A stretch of DNA of 64,000 nt from Candidatus Baltobacteraceae bacterium (lineage in GTDB: Bacteria; Vulcanimicrobiota; Vulcanimicrobiia; Vulcanimicrobiales; Vulcanimicrobiaceae). Within the stretch, counting starts at the first letter, position 1, and each line of letters begins with the position of its first letter. This document shows positions 25,799-33,848 of this stretch, in pieces. The stretch lies in NCBI GenBank assembly GCA_036488875.1, contig DASXGW010000011.1:33489-97488 (forward strand), written 5' to 3'. The position numbers and the translations under genes were made by a program. The notes beneath the pieces are model-generated. The model did no database searches and was not told where the DNA came from. It worked only from the letters and a program-made list of their open reading frames with translations.

Positions 25799-27541
25799 CT
25801 ATGCGGGGTTCAGCTCGGCGAGACGTGCGCGCAGAATTGCGTTCTCGCGTTCGCGTTCTATAGCGTGAAGGTGCTCGTATGCAGTGGCCGCCGCATGCGC
25901 CAAACCGGTGAGGAGCCCTTCCTCTTCGTCATCGATTGCTTCGCCGTCACGATGACCGCCGTAGAGCACGACGGCGATGACGCGACGTCCGACGACGACA
26001 GGCAAAGCGTAGACCGGCTTGCCTTCGCCGTTCGGTACGATAGCCTTCGACTGGGGCGCTTCGCCGAGCATGACGCCGCGATTCGCCGAGCGCGCGAAAA
26101 GCACGATCGGATCGTCGGCATCGAGCGACTGCGTTTCGTCGCCCCAGCCGGTAGCCGCCGTGCGTACGTAGTGACCGTCGTCGGCGCGGAAGAGCGCGGC
26201 TGACGAGAATCCCATGGCCGATGCGGTCTCCTCGGTGAGCAGCGACTCGATGGTTGCAATCTTCTCCGTAAAAGGAAGCGCGTGAACGATATGATGCATC
26301 CGCTGGAACGCACGATGACGGGACGCGAAGAAGACGCGTTCCGCGAATCGGTCGATACGCTTGTGCAGCGATCGAAGCCAGAAACTAAAACCAATGGCGA
26401 TCCCAATTTCGAATACCGTCGCCAAACGCGCGTCTTCGAGACGGCGCGCAAAGAACCAATCGGCGAAGGCGAGCAGAGCGACCGGTATGGACGTCACCAA
26501 TGCGTAGATGACGGCCCGTCCGCCAACGATACGAATATCGAGAATCCGGCCTTGCACCAGCGAGTACGCAAACGCGAACGGCGCCGGATTAAAGTTATAG
26601 AGATAGATCACCCACGGCGTGGCGTCGCGATTGACTACCTCATCGATAAAAAAGATGACTTGGGCGCCGACGTAGACCGCGATCGCGGCGGCGACCCAGC
26701 GCATGCGCGTCACTTCGGGGCCGCGTGCTCCCCAGAACCGGGTGACGTAGGCCGCTAGCCCGACAAAAACGCCGAGTACGACTAGCGTGCTGGACATCAC
26801 ATACAATAAGGAAGTAGCGCCCGTCCAGAACGCGGACTGATAAAAGTGCAGATAGTATATCGTGCCCCACAACGACACCGCTGGAACGATCGCACGGTCT
26901 ACGATACGCCATTGCTCGAGCGGCCGGCCGGTCGGAAACCGCAAGCACAGATAGAGGAAACCGAGGTTGCCGAGCCAGACCGAAAAGCTCGCTTCCAGTG
27001 CAGACCACGGCGTCAGAATCGGCGGCGAAATGCGCAGCCACGCCGTATTATCGAGCGTCGCGTAAAAGTAGCAGAATCCGAAGAACGCGAGCGTCAACAC
27101 GTCGGCGCGTGCGAACACTCCGGCGCACGCCAGTCCCATGAGCACCACTGCCCACAGAAGCGAGAGCAGGTCGTACGCGATCTTACCTGCATCCAGCGAA
27201 GAGACGCGGGCGACGACCATCGCCGCGATCGGCTGGCCGCCGCGAAGTACCGGTAACGCCACCGCCTTTTGAACCGGAAACCAGCCGTCCCATAACCAGA
27301 GGTGCATCAGCGATCCGGTACGGGCGAAATCGACGCGGTCACCTTTTTGCAGACCGGCCGCCGCGGCTGCCGAACCGGGCGTCACCGACTCGACGAGGCC
27401 GCTCGCAGCGTTGATCGATACCCCGACCGCAGCGGGCGACGCGTACGCACCAAAATCGCAGGCGACGCGGATGACCGAATGCGACAGCCCCAGCAATGCG
27501 ACGGCGATGGCAAGCCAACGAACGAATACGGCGTTCTTCAC
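25799..27541 (-). CDS. PDZ - multi-TM - GAF membrane sensor (paralogue C)
   Basis: A 580-residue protein with an N-terminal membrane helix, then a PDZ-like domain ('VTPGSAAAAAGLQKGDRVDF'). About eight membrane segments and a linker ('RIDRFAERVFFASRHRAFQ') follow. The GAF domain is clear ('ALPVVVGRRVIAVVLYGG', then 'LLTGLAHAAATAYEHLHAI'), followed by a short coiled-coil tail. It begins only 15 bases after fliP, so it is probably in the flagellar transcript. It resembles the sensory half of a 7TM-type histidine kinase with the kinase missing. The ligand and output are unknown. Confidence 0.75.
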   Translation of the reverse strand: MKNAVFVRWLAIAVALLGLSHSVIRVACDFGAYASPAAVGVSINAASGLVESVTPGSAAAAAGLQKGDRVDFARTGSLMHLWLWDGWFPVQKAVALPVLRGGQPIAAMVVARVSSLDAGKIAYDLLSLLWAVVLMGLACAGVFARADVLTLAFFGFCYFYATLDNTAWLRISPPILTPWSALEASFSVWLGNLGFLYLCLRFPTGRPLEQWRIVDRAIVPAVSLWGTIYYLHFYQSAFWTGATSLLYVMSSTLVVLGVFVGLAAYVTRFWGARGPEVTRMRWVAAAIAVYVGAQVIFFIDEVVNRDATPWVIYLYNFNPAPFAFAYSLVQGRILDIRIVGGRAVIYALVTSIPVALLAFADWFFARRLEDARLATVFEIGIAIGFSFWLRSLHKRIDRFAERVFFASRHRAFQRMHHIVHALPFTEKIATIESLLTEETASAMGFSSAALFRADDGHYVRTAATGWGDETQSLDADDPIVLFARSANRGVMLGEAPQSKAIVPNGEGKPVYALPVVVGRRVIAVVLYGGHRDGEAIDDEEEGLLTGLAHAAATAYEHLHAIERERENAILRARLAELNPA

Positions 27542-27556
27542 AACTTTTACGGTGCA

Positions 27557-28213
27557 TTATCGAAAACTGGCGACAACGCCTCCGCAGACCAGCGCCCAGC
27601 CGTCGACCATGACGAAGAGCAGGAGCTTCACCGGGAGCGAAATCACCGGCGGCGATAACATCATCATGCCAAGTCCCATGAGCATCGCGGCCACTGCCAA
27701 ATCGATGGCGACGAACGGCAGATACAGCGCGAATCCAATCGCGAACGCGCTGCGCAGCTCGCCGACGACGAACGCCGGCAACAACGTGGTCAACGGAGCT
27801 CGGTCAGGCGGCTCCGGCGCTCGGCGCGCTATTCGGTCGAAAAGTTTCACGTCCGCAGCGTGGGCCTGTCGAAGCATGAACGCACGAACCGGCTCTACGG
27901 CTGCACTGACGGCTCGCGCCGGCGAAAGCGCGCCGCGTTGATACGGCGCGAGCGCTTCGCGATCGATACGCTGCAAGGTCGGCGTCATGACGACGAGGGT
28001 CAACGCAAAAGCCAGCCCGGTGAGAATAGCGTTGGGCGGCAGCGCCGACGCACCGATCGCCGAGCGCACCAGCGATAGTACGACGACGATGCGCACGAAC
28101 GACGTGCACATGATCAGCAAAAACGGAATGACCGACAGGAGCGTCAGTCCCGCAAGCACGTCGAGCGGCACCGTCGCGTGCGACTTGAGCCCCAGCGACA
28201 GCAGCGCGTCCAC
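27557..28213 (-). CDS. fliP: Flagellar/type III export gate protein FliP
   Basis: A 218-residue FliP/SctR: 'LLIMCTSFVRIVVVLSLVRSAIG', 'PPNAILTGLAFALTLVVMTP', 'FVVGELRSAFAIGFALYLPFVAIDLAVAAMLMGLGMMMLSP' across two blocks and 'PVKLLLFVMVDGW'. It is the main pore subunit of the export gate. The usual cleaved signal peptide of FliP is absent; the assigned GTG start at 28213 is preceded by a strong hairpin rather than a Shine-Dalgarno. It is the last flagellar gene of the upper run. Confidence 0.93.
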   Translation of the reverse strand: MDALLSLGLKSHATVPLDVLAGLTLLSVIPFLLIMCTSFVRIVVVLSLVRSAIGASALPPNAILTGLAFALTLVVMTPTLQRIDREALAPYQRGALSPARAVSAAVEPVRAFMLRQAHAADVKLFDRIARRAPEPPDRAPLTTLLPAFVVGELRSAFAIGFALYLPFVAIDLAVAAMLMGLGMMMLSPPVISLPVKLLLFVMVDGWALVCGGVVASFR

Positions 28214-28218
28214 GTAAA

Positions 28219-28246
28219 GAAGCGTAACGCTGCGGCGTTACGCTTC
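28219..28246. other. Perfect 12-bp hairpin just upstream of fliP
   Basis: GAAGCGTAACGC (28219-28230) and GCGTTACGCTTC (28235-28246) pair perfectly around a TGCG loop. It lies between fliN and fliP, 5 bases before the fliP GTG on the minus strand, so it covers the place where a ribosome binding site would be. Only a short T-run follows, so it is a weak terminator at best; attenuation or translational control is the alternative. Confidence 0.7.
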
Positions 28247-28273
28247 GATGATCGACTTAAGAACGAACGATTA

Positions 28274-28549
28274 CTACGTCGGGCGCTGAATTAACTCGGT
28301 GACGCGAACGCCGAAGTTGTCGTCGACGGCAACCACTTCGCCGCGGGCGATGAGCTTATTGTTGACCAGCAGATCGACGGGGCCGCCGGCCAGACGATCG
28401 AGCTCGATGATCGAGCCGGTTCCGAGCTTGAGGACTTCCGCGACGGACATCTTGCAGGTGCCCAGCTCCGCGGTAACTTGCAGCGGGACGTGCATGAGCA
28501 CCTCGATGTTCGCCCCGTCGCGAACCTTCTTCGGGTCGATGGTCGTCAT
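28274..28549 (-). CDS. fliN: Flagellar switch protein FliN (SpoA domain)
   Basis: A 91-residue FliN: the SpoA domain runs almost full length, with '[16 protein letters not shown]', '[18 protein letters not shown]', '[30 protein letters not shown]'. It forms the bottom of the C-ring and docks FliH during export. It overlaps fliM by 4 bases (ATGA). Confidence 0.95.
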   Translation of the reverse strand: MTTIDPKKVRDGANIEVLMHVPLQVTAELGTCKMSVAEVLKLGTGSIIELDRLAGGPVDLLVNNKLIARGEVVAVDDNFGVRVTELIQRPT

Positions 28550-29310
28550 GCTATAGATCCCTCAATTTCGAAAGCGTATCGGCCGTCGCGTACGCCGCAG
28601 GTTCCGGTGGCCAGCGTTCGCCCGCCAATTCGCAGGCTCCCGCGAAGGGTGCTTGGTCGAGTTATCGGCACGACGTCGCCCGGAGCCAATGCCGCAAGCC
28701 TCTGGGCCGTGACCTCTTCGAGCTCCAAAGTGACGCTCGCTTCCAAAGGAAGATCGGCAAGGTCGTGCGGGGTAAGCGCCGGGACCGCGTCCGGCACGAG
28801 GTCGCGGGAGACGGCAATACCGACGCGGGCAGCGACCGGTTGATCGATCGCCAACTCGAGGTACGCCGCAAACGACCCGAGTGCGGCCGCCGTACCGGCG
28901 ACGGCCTCGCGCTGCTCGCCGCACAGGGTCACGAGCGTCCCCGTCAGCGCAGCCGCTACGCGATCGAGCACGTCGCGCTCGAGCGGCGAAAGCCGCAAAT
29001 GTTCCGGCCGGGAACCCGGCGACTCGCCGAACGCCGCCGCGACCACCGCTTTCGCGTCGCATTCGCGCAGGACGATCGCGGCGTCGGCGACGTTGCCGCG
29101 CACGCGATACGTGTATGCGGATCGGCCGATGATCTCCCACGCACTCGCATCGGGAATCTCCGGTTCCAGAACGCTCAGCACGACCGGCACGCCGAGCAGC
29201 GTCGTAAGCCGTTCGCGCACGTTCGCGGCAACCAGACATACCGCGTTGAGCGGCAAGCACGAACGCTCGGCAAAGCACAACTTACCATCGCGGAATATCA
29301 GCTTTTTCAT
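28546..29310 (-). CDS. fliM: FliM/SctQ-like C-ring protein
   Basis: A 254-residue protein. The C-terminal SpoA domain is clear ('[31 protein letters not shown]', '[17 protein letters not shown]'), and the middle has a FliM-type helix ('[18 protein letters not shown]'). It is about 80 residues shorter than common FliM, and the N-terminal LSQxEIDxLL-type motif that binds phospho-CheY is missing. That makes it look more like type III secretion SctQ. Position and coupling with fliN support the C-ring role. Direct control by chemotaxis is therefore unlikely. Confidence 0.75.
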   Translation of the reverse strand: MKKLIFRDGKLCFAERSCLPLNAVCLVAANVRERLTTLLGVPVVLSVLEPEIPDASAWEIIGRSAYTYRVRGNVADAAIVLRECDAKAVVAAAFGESPGSRPEHLRLSPLERDVLDRVAAALTGTLVTLCGEQREAVAGTAAALGSFAAYLELAIDQPVAARVGIAVSRDLVPDAVPALTPHDLADLPLEASVTLELEEVTAQRLAALAPGDVVPITRPSTLRGSLRIGGRTLATGTCGVRDGRYAFEIEGSIA

Positions 29311-30029
29311 TTTACGAGATCCATCGCCGTTTTTCCCAACCCCGACTTTGCCGTCTCGGCGGCGGTCAACGCATCGAACGCGACGTACGCCGCCTTTAGC
29401 CGAGCGAGGCTCTCGTCGAGGTAGACGCCGCTGCCGCCGCGCCGCATCCGCGAAATAACCGGAAGACCGGCTTCACCCGGTAACCCGACGTGCGGGATGA
29501 CGCCCTCCGGCGCGAACGACGTGCTGCCGTCTTCGGTTTGCAACCGCGTTGCCGCTGGAAACTTTGCAATCGCAATGCGTCCCACCGTAACGCGACGCGC
29601 TTCGCGCCGTCCGCTTCGGGGATCGATCGCGGTCCTGGCATAGCTCAACGTTCCGTCGCTGTCGATTCGGACGTCGCGCGTACGATTCAACGCGTCGTCG
29701 ACGTCATCGACGCGTAACTCGCTCAGCGATGCACCGGCGATAGAGCTGCCGAGGATCGGGCGGTCTTGCGCGTCCACCAACGCGCCCGATGCGACCTGAA
29801 ACGCACCGTCGCGCGTGTATGCCGTACCTCCGTCGGACGTGCGAACGACGAAATACGTACCGTCGGGCACCGCAACCGAGAGCGGGTCGAGCGTAAACTG
29901 CGCCGGAGCGTTGGTTGACGCAACGTCGTCGTTTCCCGGGACGGCTCCCGGCGTAAACGCGCGGCGGACGTCGGCGGCGCGTTCGGCAATGCGGTCGAGC
30001 GCCGCGCTCAGCGACGGGTTCAAAAACAC
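29307..30029 (-). CDS. FlgF/FlgG-like flagellar rod protein
   Basis: A 240-residue protein. The FlgF/FlgG core is seen in 'PDGTYFVVRTSDGGTAYTRDGAFQVASGALVDAQDRPILG' across two blocks and in 'GRIAIAKFPAATRLQ'. The C-terminal helix 'SLARLKAAYVAFDALTAAE' is equivalent to the rod-family assembly helix. The N-terminal motif (ANNLANVNTxGFK) is not conserved. GTG 30029 is the likely start, 10 bases inside the end of the upstream gene. It would form the distal rod, or a rod-like needle, crossing the periplasm. FlgF versus FlgG cannot be decided. Confidence 0.75.
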   Translation of the reverse strand: MFLNPSLSAALDRIAERAADVRRAFTPGAVPGNDDVASTNAPAQFTLDPLSVAVPDGTYFVVRTSDGGTAYTRDGAFQVASGALVDAQDRPILGSSIAGASLSELRVDDVDDALNRTRDVRIDSDGTLSYARTAIDPRSGRREARRVTVGRIAIAKFPAATRLQTEDGSTSFAPEGVIPHVGLPGEAGLPVISRMRRGGSGVYLDESLARLKAAYVAFDALTAAETAKSGLGKTAMDLVK

Positions 30030-30544
30030 TGCACGCCTCGGGATGCGAGCGCAAAGCGTGCCTGAGCCAAGGCACGTGCAACGGCTTCTCGCAAAACGGG
30101 AGCACACACCGCAACCAAGCGCACGCGCCCTTGCGACGCCTGTACCGTGACGTGCACGCGCTTGCCGGCGGCCGTAAAGGTTGCTCGATGCGTCGCCGAT
30201 CGCGGATCGAGGAATTTTCGCTCGATGCGCCGCGCGAGCGGTGACCGGTGTGCGCGCCGATCGATGTCGGAAGCCGCAACCGCACACCGCTCGCGATCCT
30301 TAGCGGACTTCTTTTGCCCCTGATGTATGAAAGCGGTACCGGGATGCCGCTCGCGCGGCGCCGGCGCCGCCACCGGGCGCTTCCTTCGCGAAGCCGGCGG
30401 TGAGCTTTGCGGCTCTCGAGGCGCTTGATGCGGTTTTCCCGACGCACGGTGGAGCGCCGAATACCACGCTTGCGAGAGCGCGCGCCGGTCGATCGCGGCC
30501 AGCGGCGCCGCCAGCACGCACACGTTGAGTTCTTGCGTCATCAT
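30020..30544 (-). CDS. Unknown protein, possible short FliK-like length-control protein
   Basis: A 174-residue protein. The first 110 residues are Pro/Arg/Ala-rich and look disordered. The last 50 ('FTAAGKRVHVTVQASQGRV', 'LREAVARALAQARFALASRG') have the strand-strand-long-helix pattern of the FliK/SctP C-terminal switch domain: small exposed strands followed by a helix ending in a glycine. Its place inside a flagellar operon, between a periplasmic protease and a rod gene, fits a secreted ruler. FliK proteins are usually 300-500 residues, so this would be very short. The call is inference; it may instead be an unrelated gene. Confidence 0.4.
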   Translation of the reverse strand: MMTQELNVCVLAAPLAAIDRRALSQAWYSALHRASGKPHQAPREPQSSPPASRRKRPVAAPAPRERHPGTAFIHQGQKKSAKDRERCAVAASDIDRRAHRSPLARRIERKFLDPRSATHRATFTAAGKRVHVTVQASQGRVRLVAVCAPVLREAVARALAQARFALASRGVQCF

Positions 30545-30609
30545 GCCAGCATCGTCGCGCCCCGACGTAGCCGCGCGGTAAAGAGACTATGACCGAAGCG
30601 TGAGCGCGA

Positions 30610-32229
30610 CTACGGCGAGCGGCCCCTGCCGTTATCGAACGATCTCGTCGGATCCAAAAACAGCGCGCGGTGCGACAGATCGAAGGTGAAGACGAAGTTT
30701 TTCAGCGTTCCGAGGCCGATGTTGCCCGCCTCGTTACGATCGGCGAACGCTCCGTTATCGGCGAGCATCACGTCGGTGTAGCGGTTGTACATTTTGTACG
30801 GTCCGAGGTCGATTTCGTTGACCATCGCCCGTACCGCGGCGCTTCCTCCACCGACCCCGCTGTTCTGCGCGTAATGGCTTCCGGCATAGAACACCGCGCT
30901 GGGATGATCGCGCGCGAACGCGTGAAAGACGAGCAGCTCGTTGGAGTTGCCGGTATCGAGCAGAAATCGTCCGGGCACGCCGTTGATGGTCGTCGCCGTT
31001 TCGGGCAACTCTCGATCGGTGTCGACCGTGATTTCGGTTCCTTGCGGCCGCAAGGTGCCCGGCTTGCCGATAGTCATCGTCAAACGGTCGGGGTCGATTC
31101 GCACCTCCGCCGCCGCGAAGAACGGGTAGCCCAGCACGCCGTCCACCGTGGCTGCGTGATACACGACCGCGTGAAGATCGACCACCGAGACGACGTGCAG
31201 CGGTAAACGCGCGTGCCCGATGTCGATCGCGTCGAGCGCGGCGACGCCCAGACCGCTGGTTCGTCGAGCGCCGCGTATTTCGAGCGTGCCTTCGGTTTTC
31301 AAGCCCAGCCGCCGCGCCGCGTCGGGATCCAAGAACACGCCCTGCGATCCCGTGTCGATGAGAAACACCAGCGGCGTAGCGCCGGCGGTGGCGCGCACGA
31401 ATAGGTGGCCGCGATCGTACAGCAGGGGAACGGTCATCGGACCGTCGGCGTCGATCACGGTTGCCGCGAACGGCTCGAAGACGCTCGAATCGATCGGTTT
31501 ATCGACGTCGACGCGGCTGACGTGCGAGGTGATGTCGAAGGCCGTGTCGCCGCTGGAGTCGACTTCGGAGTAGGGCACGAGCGCGCCGCCGACGAGACGA
31601 TAGTCGTCGAACGTGGTCGTCACCACCGCGTCGCCGTCCACGTACGCCGTCCGGTCGATCATCGCGGTGTCGGCGTCGAGCGCCACGTCGTACGTCTCGC
31701 CGCCCGGCGGAGATACGCGAACGCGCCACACCTTACGCCCGTCGCGTAAGATCGCCGCGCCTTCGAACACGTCACTCTCGGGGTGCCGAGCGAAGTCGCC
31801 GGAGTCGATGAAATCGTCCGTAATCTGGCGCCTCTCCATGATGCCGCGTAAGGTCCGTACGTCGCCGTTGGCGTTTTGCACGTACTCCACGTCGCCCAGC
31901 CGCAGCGTTCGCTGCGAGCGTATGCCGATGACCTCGTCGTCGCGCTCGCGGTCGCCGTCGCGCCAACTCGTGAACGTTCCCTTCAGTCCCAATCCGTCGA
32001 GCGTACCGCTGGAAACGATCGTGTGCGGGCGTTTCACGCCCAGCGCCGTAAGCGCGTGCAAATGCGCGCGCAACACGTCGTTGAGCGACGGCGCATCGGC
32101 GCGCGCGTAACCGGTCGCAAGCAGCGCGGCCGCGAGCGTACCGCACGGAACGATCTTAGCGAGGAACTTGAGCTTTATATTTGGCGAAGCTGGCCAGAAC
32201 GTTTTGAACGTAGTTTTGCGTTTCGGCAT
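30610..32229 (-). CDS. Secreted protein with two retropepsin-like aspartyl protease domains
   Basis: About 539 residues from ATG 32229. A hydrophobic signal ('GTLAAALLATGYARA') lies unusually far in, after a basic stretch, so the true start could be later and non-standard. The N-terminal half resembles LolA-type outer-membrane-linked beta domains ('RTLRLGDVEYVQNANGDV'). Two retropepsin-like halves follow, with active-site motifs 'FLIDTGSQGVFLD' and 'FLLDTGNSNELLV'. Two DTG motifs in one chain could form a pepsin-like intramolecular dimer. The start overlaps the transglycosylase gene. A periplasmic processing role near the export apparatus is possible but unproven. Confidence 0.72.
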   Translation of the reverse strand: MPKRKTTFKTFWPASPNIKLKFLAKIVPCGTLAAALLATGYARADAPSLNDVLRAHLHALTALGVKRPHTIVSSGTLDGLGLKGTFTSWRDGDRERDDEVIGIRSQRTLRLGDVEYVQNANGDVRTLRGIMERRQITDDFIDSGDFARHPESDVFEGAAILRDGRKVWRVRVSPPGGETYDVALDADTAMIDRTAYVDGDAVVTTTFDDYRLVGGALVPYSEVDSSGDTAFDITSHVSRVDVDKPIDSSVFEPFAATVIDADGPMTVPLLYDRGHLFVRATAGATPLVFLIDTGSQGVFLDPDAARRLGLKTEGTLEIRGARRTSGLGVAALDAIDIGHARLPLHVVSVVDLHAVVYHAATVDGVLGYPFFAAAEVRIDPDRLTMTIGKPGTLRPQGTEITVDTDRELPETATTINGVPGRFLLDTGNSNELLVFHAFARDHPSAVFYAGSHYAQNSGVGGGSAAVRAMVNEIDLGPYKMYNRYTDVMLADNGAFADRNEAGNIGLGTLKNFVFTFDLSHRALFLDPTRSFDNGRGRSP

Positions 32230-32827
32230 ACGGCGGAACGCCGTTGTACTTCTCGACGGCACCCGGTCCGGCATTGTAGGCCGCCACCGCTAGCTCGGTA
32301 TTTCCGCCGAAGCGGTCGAGCAGGCCGCGAATATAGCGCGTACCGCCCCAGACGTTCTGGGCCGGATCGTACGCGTCGGTAACGCCTAAGCCCGACGCCG
32401 TGCCGGGCATCAGCTGCATCAAGCCCTGAGCGCCGACGTTCGAGGTCGCATTGGCGTTAAACCCGGACTCGTTGGCGATGATCGCCTTGATCAGCGACGG
32501 ATCCACGTTCCAAGTCGCGGCGTTGGCGCTCACGAGCCGGTCGATCTCGTCAGGCGCCACGGGCGCCGGAGCGTTTGGAGCCTGCGCGAACGAGATTCCG
32601 TCGCCGTCGGTGGCCGGCTGGCCGCCCTGCGAGGCAAGCGCGGCTGAGACGAGCGCGCCAAACGACGTGTTGCCTAACCGAGACGCATCGAGAACCGGAA
32701 GCCCGTCGGGGCCGACGCCGCTGGCGGCGTCTGCCGGAAGGGTGCTCGGCTGCGGCATCGGCGCCACGGCCGAGGTAATCTCCGCAATGCGCCGGTTGAC
32801 GGCGGCGATGTCGCTATTGATGTCCAT
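32156..32827 (-). CDS. Lytic transglycosylase (SLT domain) in flagellar operon
   Basis: A 223-residue protein with a C-terminal SLT goose-lysozyme-type domain: catalytic Glu in 'IKAIIANESGFN', then 'GAQGLMQLMPGTASGLGV', 'WGGTRYIRGLLDRFGG', 'AVAAYNAGPGAVEKY'. The first 100 residues are low-complexity and there is no Sec signal, so it may be exported by the flagellar apparatus itself, as FlgJ is. It would open peptidoglycan for the rod. A GGAGGT precedes ATG 32827, and it overlaps fliI by 14 bases. Confidence 0.87.
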   Translation of the reverse strand: MDINSDIAAVNRRIAEITSAVAPMPQPSTLPADAASGVGPDGLPVLDASRLGNTSFGALVSAALASQGGQPATDGDGISFAQAPNAPAPVAPDEIDRLVSANAATWNVDPSLIKAIIANESGFNANATSNVGAQGLMQLMPGTASGLGVTDAYDPAQNVWGGTRYIRGLLDRFGGNTELAVAAYNAGPGAVEKYNGVPPYAETQNYVQNVLASFAKYKAQVPR

Positions 32828-33848
32828 CGGGTACCTCCAAAGTATCGGCAAGATCCGCCAGAGCCGCCACCGATGCGGCCGCATCCGCCGGCGCAAGCTC
32901 GCGCACAAACCGCTCGATGCGCTCCTCCGCCGCGACCGCCGCGAGGGCTGCCGCTTCGACCGGCTGGATTCCCAAGGATCGTGCGTCCGCCGTCCGATCG
33001 AGGACGGCCATCGCGGCGCGGACTCGAGCCGCGCACTGCGCGTGCGCGCCGTCGACGATCGACGGCATCGTACGGCTCGCACTCGCCAAAACGTCCACGG
33101 CTGGAAACCGTCCTTCTCGCGCGAGACGGTCCGACAACACGAGATGTCCGTCGAGCAGTGCGCGCGCGGCGTCGCTTACCGGATCGCGGTCGTCGCCGTC
33201 GTTGAGCACCGTTGCCACGAGCGTGATCGATCCGCTTGCCGTCGGACCGGCAACCTCAATTAGCCGTGCCATCTCGCCAAAGACGCTCGGCGGATATCCG
33301 GCACGACCCACGCTTTCGCCGGCGCCGGTCGCGCGCTCGCGCAGCGCACCCGCTACGCGCGCCAAACTGTCGAGCACGACGAGCACGTGCAAACCACGCT
33401 CGCGCAGCGCCGTCGCGTGCGCTAACGCGACGACCGAAGCTCGAATCCGCTCGGCCGCCGCGCGATCGCTCGTGGCACACACGATCGTCGTTCGCGGGTC
33501 TCTGCGTTCGATCCACCGCTGCGCTTCGCGGCCACGTTCCCCGACCAACGCAATCACCACGGCGTCGGCATTGCATCGGTCGACGATCGATTCGATCAGC
33601 GTGCTCTTCCCGGCTCCCGGCGATCCAAAGATACCGACGCGCGCTCCGCGCCCAAACGTGAGCAGACCGTCGACGACGCGAACCCCCGTCCAAAACGGCT
33701 CGCACACCGGCCCTCGTTCGTTGGGGCGCGGAACGCGCAGCGTGACGCCGACTCGCCGGCCGGCCAGCGGTAATCCGCCATCGAGGGGTACTCCGTCGTG
33801 ATCGATCGCACGCCCGAACGCGCAGGTTCCCAGCGACAGTGCCGTCAC
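32814..33848 (-). CDS. fliI: Flagellar/type III secretion ATPase FliI, N-terminal domain absent
   Basis: A 344-residue ATPase with Walker A 'GSPGAGKST', the DSLxR-type motif 'VLVVLDSLARVAGALRER' and the conserved 'GYPPSVFGEMARLIEVAG'. Its first residues ('LGTCAFGRAIDHDGVPLDG') align with about residue 95-100 of ordinary FliI, so the N-terminal beta-barrel domain that helps ring assembly is missing. The start GTG 33848 overlaps the fliH stop; the open frame further up reads through fliH in another frame and looks non-coding. It should unfold substrates with FliH as stator. Confidence 0.9.
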   Translation of the reverse strand: MTALSLGTCAFGRAIDHDGVPLDGGLPLAGRRVGVTLRVPRPNERGPVCEPFWTGVRVVDGLLTFGRGARVGIFGSPGAGKSTLIESIVDRCNADAVVIALVGERGREAQRWIERRDPRTTIVCATSDRAAAERIRASVVALAHATALRERGLHVLVVLDSLARVAGALRERATGAGESVGRAGYPPSVFGEMARLIEVAGPTASGSITLVATVLNDGDDRDPVSDAARALLDGHLVLSDRLAREGRFPAVDVLASASRTMPSIVDGAHAQCAARVRAAMAVLDRTADARSLGIQPVEAAALAAVAAEERIERFVRELAPADAAASVAALADLADTLEVPDGHQ

